The notes beneath the pieces are model-generated. The model was given only the letters and a program-made list of their open reading frames with translations, had not been told where the DNA came from and did not search any database. A DNA stretch of 64,000 nt, taken from the NCBI GenBank assembly GCA_965262505.1, contig CBDHFM010000030.1, positions 5,208,001-5,272,000 of the forward strand. Direction: 5' to 3'. Made by a program: the position numbers and the translations under genes. Every line of letters begins with the position of its first letter. The stretch's first letter is position 1. This DNA is from JACPPO01 sp965262505. GTDB taxonomy: Bacteria; Acidobacteriota; Vicinamibacteria; Vicinamibacterales; UBA2999. Positions 62,551 to 64,000 of this stretch are shown here, piece after piece.

Positions 62551-63644
62551 TGGCGTGGGGCCGAAAGAACGCCGCGGCGCAGAAACCCGCGTGGAGTCAA
62601 GACGACTACCACGCCGATTTTGCCGGCAAGCTCAAAGACCAGATCGAGCAGGGCGTGGCGCCGTGGCAAAAGCCCTGGAAGCCCGGCGAGCGGCGGCTGC
62701 CGGAAAACGTCGCCACCAAGAAGCCGTACCGGGGCGGGAATTCGGTCTATTTGAGCGTCACCCAAACCGCCAAAGGCTACAGCGACAACCGGTGGGCGAC
62801 CTACAAGCAGATCAAGGACATGGGCGGTCAGGTCCGCACCGGCGAGAAGGCCACGCCGGTCCTCTTTTACAAGTTTGACGACGAGCGGCAGGCGCAGCAG
62901 GCGCCCGGCGCGCCCGACACGGAGAAGACGGGCCAGGCCCCCGACAGCGCACACGAGCGCACCCGCCCGCCGATGGTCCGGTGCTACCACGTCTTTAACG
63001 TCGAACAAGCCGATGGCTTAAAGCTCGAACGGCGCACGGGCGAGCCGCAACCAGAGTGGCAGAGCCACCACGCCGCCGAGCTGGTCATCCGCGAGAGCGG
63101 CGTTGCCGTGACCCATGAACGCGGCGACCGCGCGTTCTACAACCTCCAGACCGATCGCGTGACCTTGCCCGAACGGGACCAGTTCGCCTCCGCGAATGGG
63201 TACTACCAAACCGCGATGCACGAGTTCGGCCACGCGACCGGCCACCCCGATCGGATGGACCGCGAGACGTTGAAGACCGGCGTCGGGAACTTTGGCAGCG
63301 TCGAGTACGCCCGCGAGGAACTCCGGGCCGAGATGTCGGCCATGATGACCGGCGAGCGGATCGGCATCGGCCACGACGGGAGCCGCGGTGCGGCGTACGT
63401 GGAGGGCTGGCTCAAGGCACTGGAACAGGATTCGAAGGAAATCTACAAGGCCGCGGCGGACGCCCAACGCATCTCTGACTATCTCGTCCGGCCCGTCCGC
63501 GACCGCGCCCAGGCGACCGAGCAGCACCACGGCGAGCTGGCCGAAAAATATACCCCGGCGCGGAGCCCGCAGATCAGCCACGCGCCGACACCGCAGCCAC
63601 AACAACAGCAGCAGCAGGCGCGGGACGGGGGGATGAGCCGCTAG
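62550..63644 (+). CDS. ardC: ArdC-like antirestriction protein with zincin domain
   Basis: 364 aa from ATG 62550. The N-terminal ssDNA-binding ArdC domain has ADFAGKLKDQIEQGVAPWQKPW, GGNSVYLSVTQTAKGY, WATYKQIKDMGGQVRTGEKA and CYHVFNVEQADGL. The C-terminal zincin (polyvalent metallopeptidase) domain has MHEFGHATGHPDRMD with the HEFGH zinc motif, then ELRAEMSAMM. The tail is Gln/Pro-rich. ArdC protects incoming conjugative DNA from restriction and is expressed early in recipients. The cluster looks like an ICE or plasmid leading region. Confidence 0.92.
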   Translation: MAWGRKNAAAQKPAWSQDDYHADFAGKLKDQIEQGVAPWQKPWKPGERRLPENVATKKPYRGGNSVYLSVTQTAKGYSDNRWATYKQIKDMGGQVRTGEKATPVLFYKFDDERQAQQAPGAPDTEKTGQAPDSAHERTRPPMVRCYHVFNVEQADGLKLERRTGEPQPEWQSHHAAELVIRESGVAVTHERGDRAFYNLQTDRVTLPERDQFASANGYYQTAMHEFGHATGHPDRMDRETLKTGVGNFGSVEYAREELRAEMSAMMTGERIGIGHDGSRGAAYVEGWLKALEQDSKEIYKAAADAQRISDYLVRPVRDRAQATEQHHGELAEKYTPARSPQISHAPTPQPQQQQQQARDGGMSR

Positions 63645-63653
63645 GCATCCGCC

Positions 63654-64000
63654 ATGTTTGAGCGCCTGGATCTCTTCCGCGACGACACCCCGGCGGCTCG
63701 GCCGGCGCGGGAGGCGCCGCCCCGCCAGGACACCCCCACGCCCCGGCTGCGCGACGAGCCGCAGCCGAAGGCGCGACCCGGCGAGGACCGGGCTCGCGAC
63801 GAGCGGCGGACCGGTCATCGTCGGGAGTACGACGCGCGAGAGCCGGCGCGCCGCATCGGCGCGCGCAAGCGCGCGGCGACGGCCGACGTGGGGCTGTATC
63901 GCGCCGTCTCGTACCAAGACCTCTCCGAACAGCACTTTGACGGCCACCCGTACGCGACCCGGCGGGCCGTCGATCAGCTGGTCCGACGGGGGCTCGTGCG
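63654..64000 (+). CDS. Unknown protein with charged N-terminus, 3' truncated by window edge
   Basis: Open from ATG 63654, nine bases after ArdC, to the window end (115 residues seen). Residues 1-75 are very rich in Arg, Asp, Pro and Ala and look disordered. From about 78 on, VGLYRAVSYQDLSEQHFDGHPYATRRAVDQLVRRG looks like a winged-helix domain. It is in the ArdC operon. It could be the start of a relaxase-linked or regulatory protein; not recognisable from this part. Confidence 0.55.
   Translation, partial: MFERLDLFRDDTPAARPAREAPPRQDTPTPRLRDEPQPKARPGEDRARDERRTGHRREYDAREPARRIGARKRAATADVGLYRAVSYQDLSEQHFDGHPYATRRAVDQLVRRGLV

Overview
The window is high-GC bacterial DNA. It holds about 10 kb of ordinary chromosome followed by about 54 kb of accessory DNA dense in insertion sequences and anti-phage genes. 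The chromosomal genes (a secreted fumarylacetoacetate-hydrolase-like enzyme, a large secreted M16 peptidase, a Tat-exported thiamine-diphosphate enzyme paired with a small cytochrome c) suggest an Acidobacteriota-type Gram-negative soil bacterium. That placement is inferred from gene cast only; there is no rRNA here to test it.

Layout: 1-10.3 kb carries MmgE/PrpD, FAH-family, M16 peptidase, MarC, glycerol kinase, the ThDP enzyme and cytochrome c, ending in a complete tRNA-Arg(TCT) gene at 10320-10396. The accessory DNA starts right after this tRNA. 10.5-17.6 kb: a multi-HTH regulator, an IS6-type element with a changed catalytic residue, and a type III-like restriction-modification pair. 17.7-22.7 kb: a graveyard of gene scraps, including the C-terminal half of a Cap15-like CBASS effector, among copies of one IS5-type element. 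22.8-25.7 kb: a compact nuclease-kinase-unknown cassette. 26-29 kb: more IS copies. 29-33.7 kb: a repeat-containing membrane protein behind a broken nuclease-like gene, an ARPP-1/NrtR-type Nudix divergent pair with palindromic operators, DUF2007 and AlkA-like genes. 33.8-40.6 kb: IS elements nested three deep. 40.7-51.5 kb, visibly AT-richer: an exonuclease I, then a three-gene operon of DnaG-like primase, reverse transcriptase and nitrilase-fold protein, then a DUF262 plus RelA/SpoT-domain pair. 52-57.7 kb: a half tRNA and an McrBC system whose McrB carries an EVE domain inside its AAA+ module, with an HNH nuclease. 58-61.6 kb: a HEPN-like protein, the TcmP/DUF5131 pair and a decayed toxin-antitoxin locus. 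61.9-64 kb: an AlpA-like regulator and an ArdC antirestriction operon that looks like the leading region of a conjugative element.

The best candidate for an undescribed system is the primase-RT-nitrilase operon at 42475-47697 (minus strand). Its genes overlap, the active-site residues of all three proteins are present, and its composition differs from the host. Reverse transcriptases with a nitrilase domain are known defence proteins (UG/DRT type 1 class), but I know of no described version with a separate nitrilase subunit and a dedicated CHC2-TOPRIM primase. Second is the nuclease-kinase-TIM-barrel-like cassette at 22823-25717, third the DUF262-RelA/SpoT pair at 49417-51460. All functional statements are read from sequence motifs and remembered family features; no search was run.
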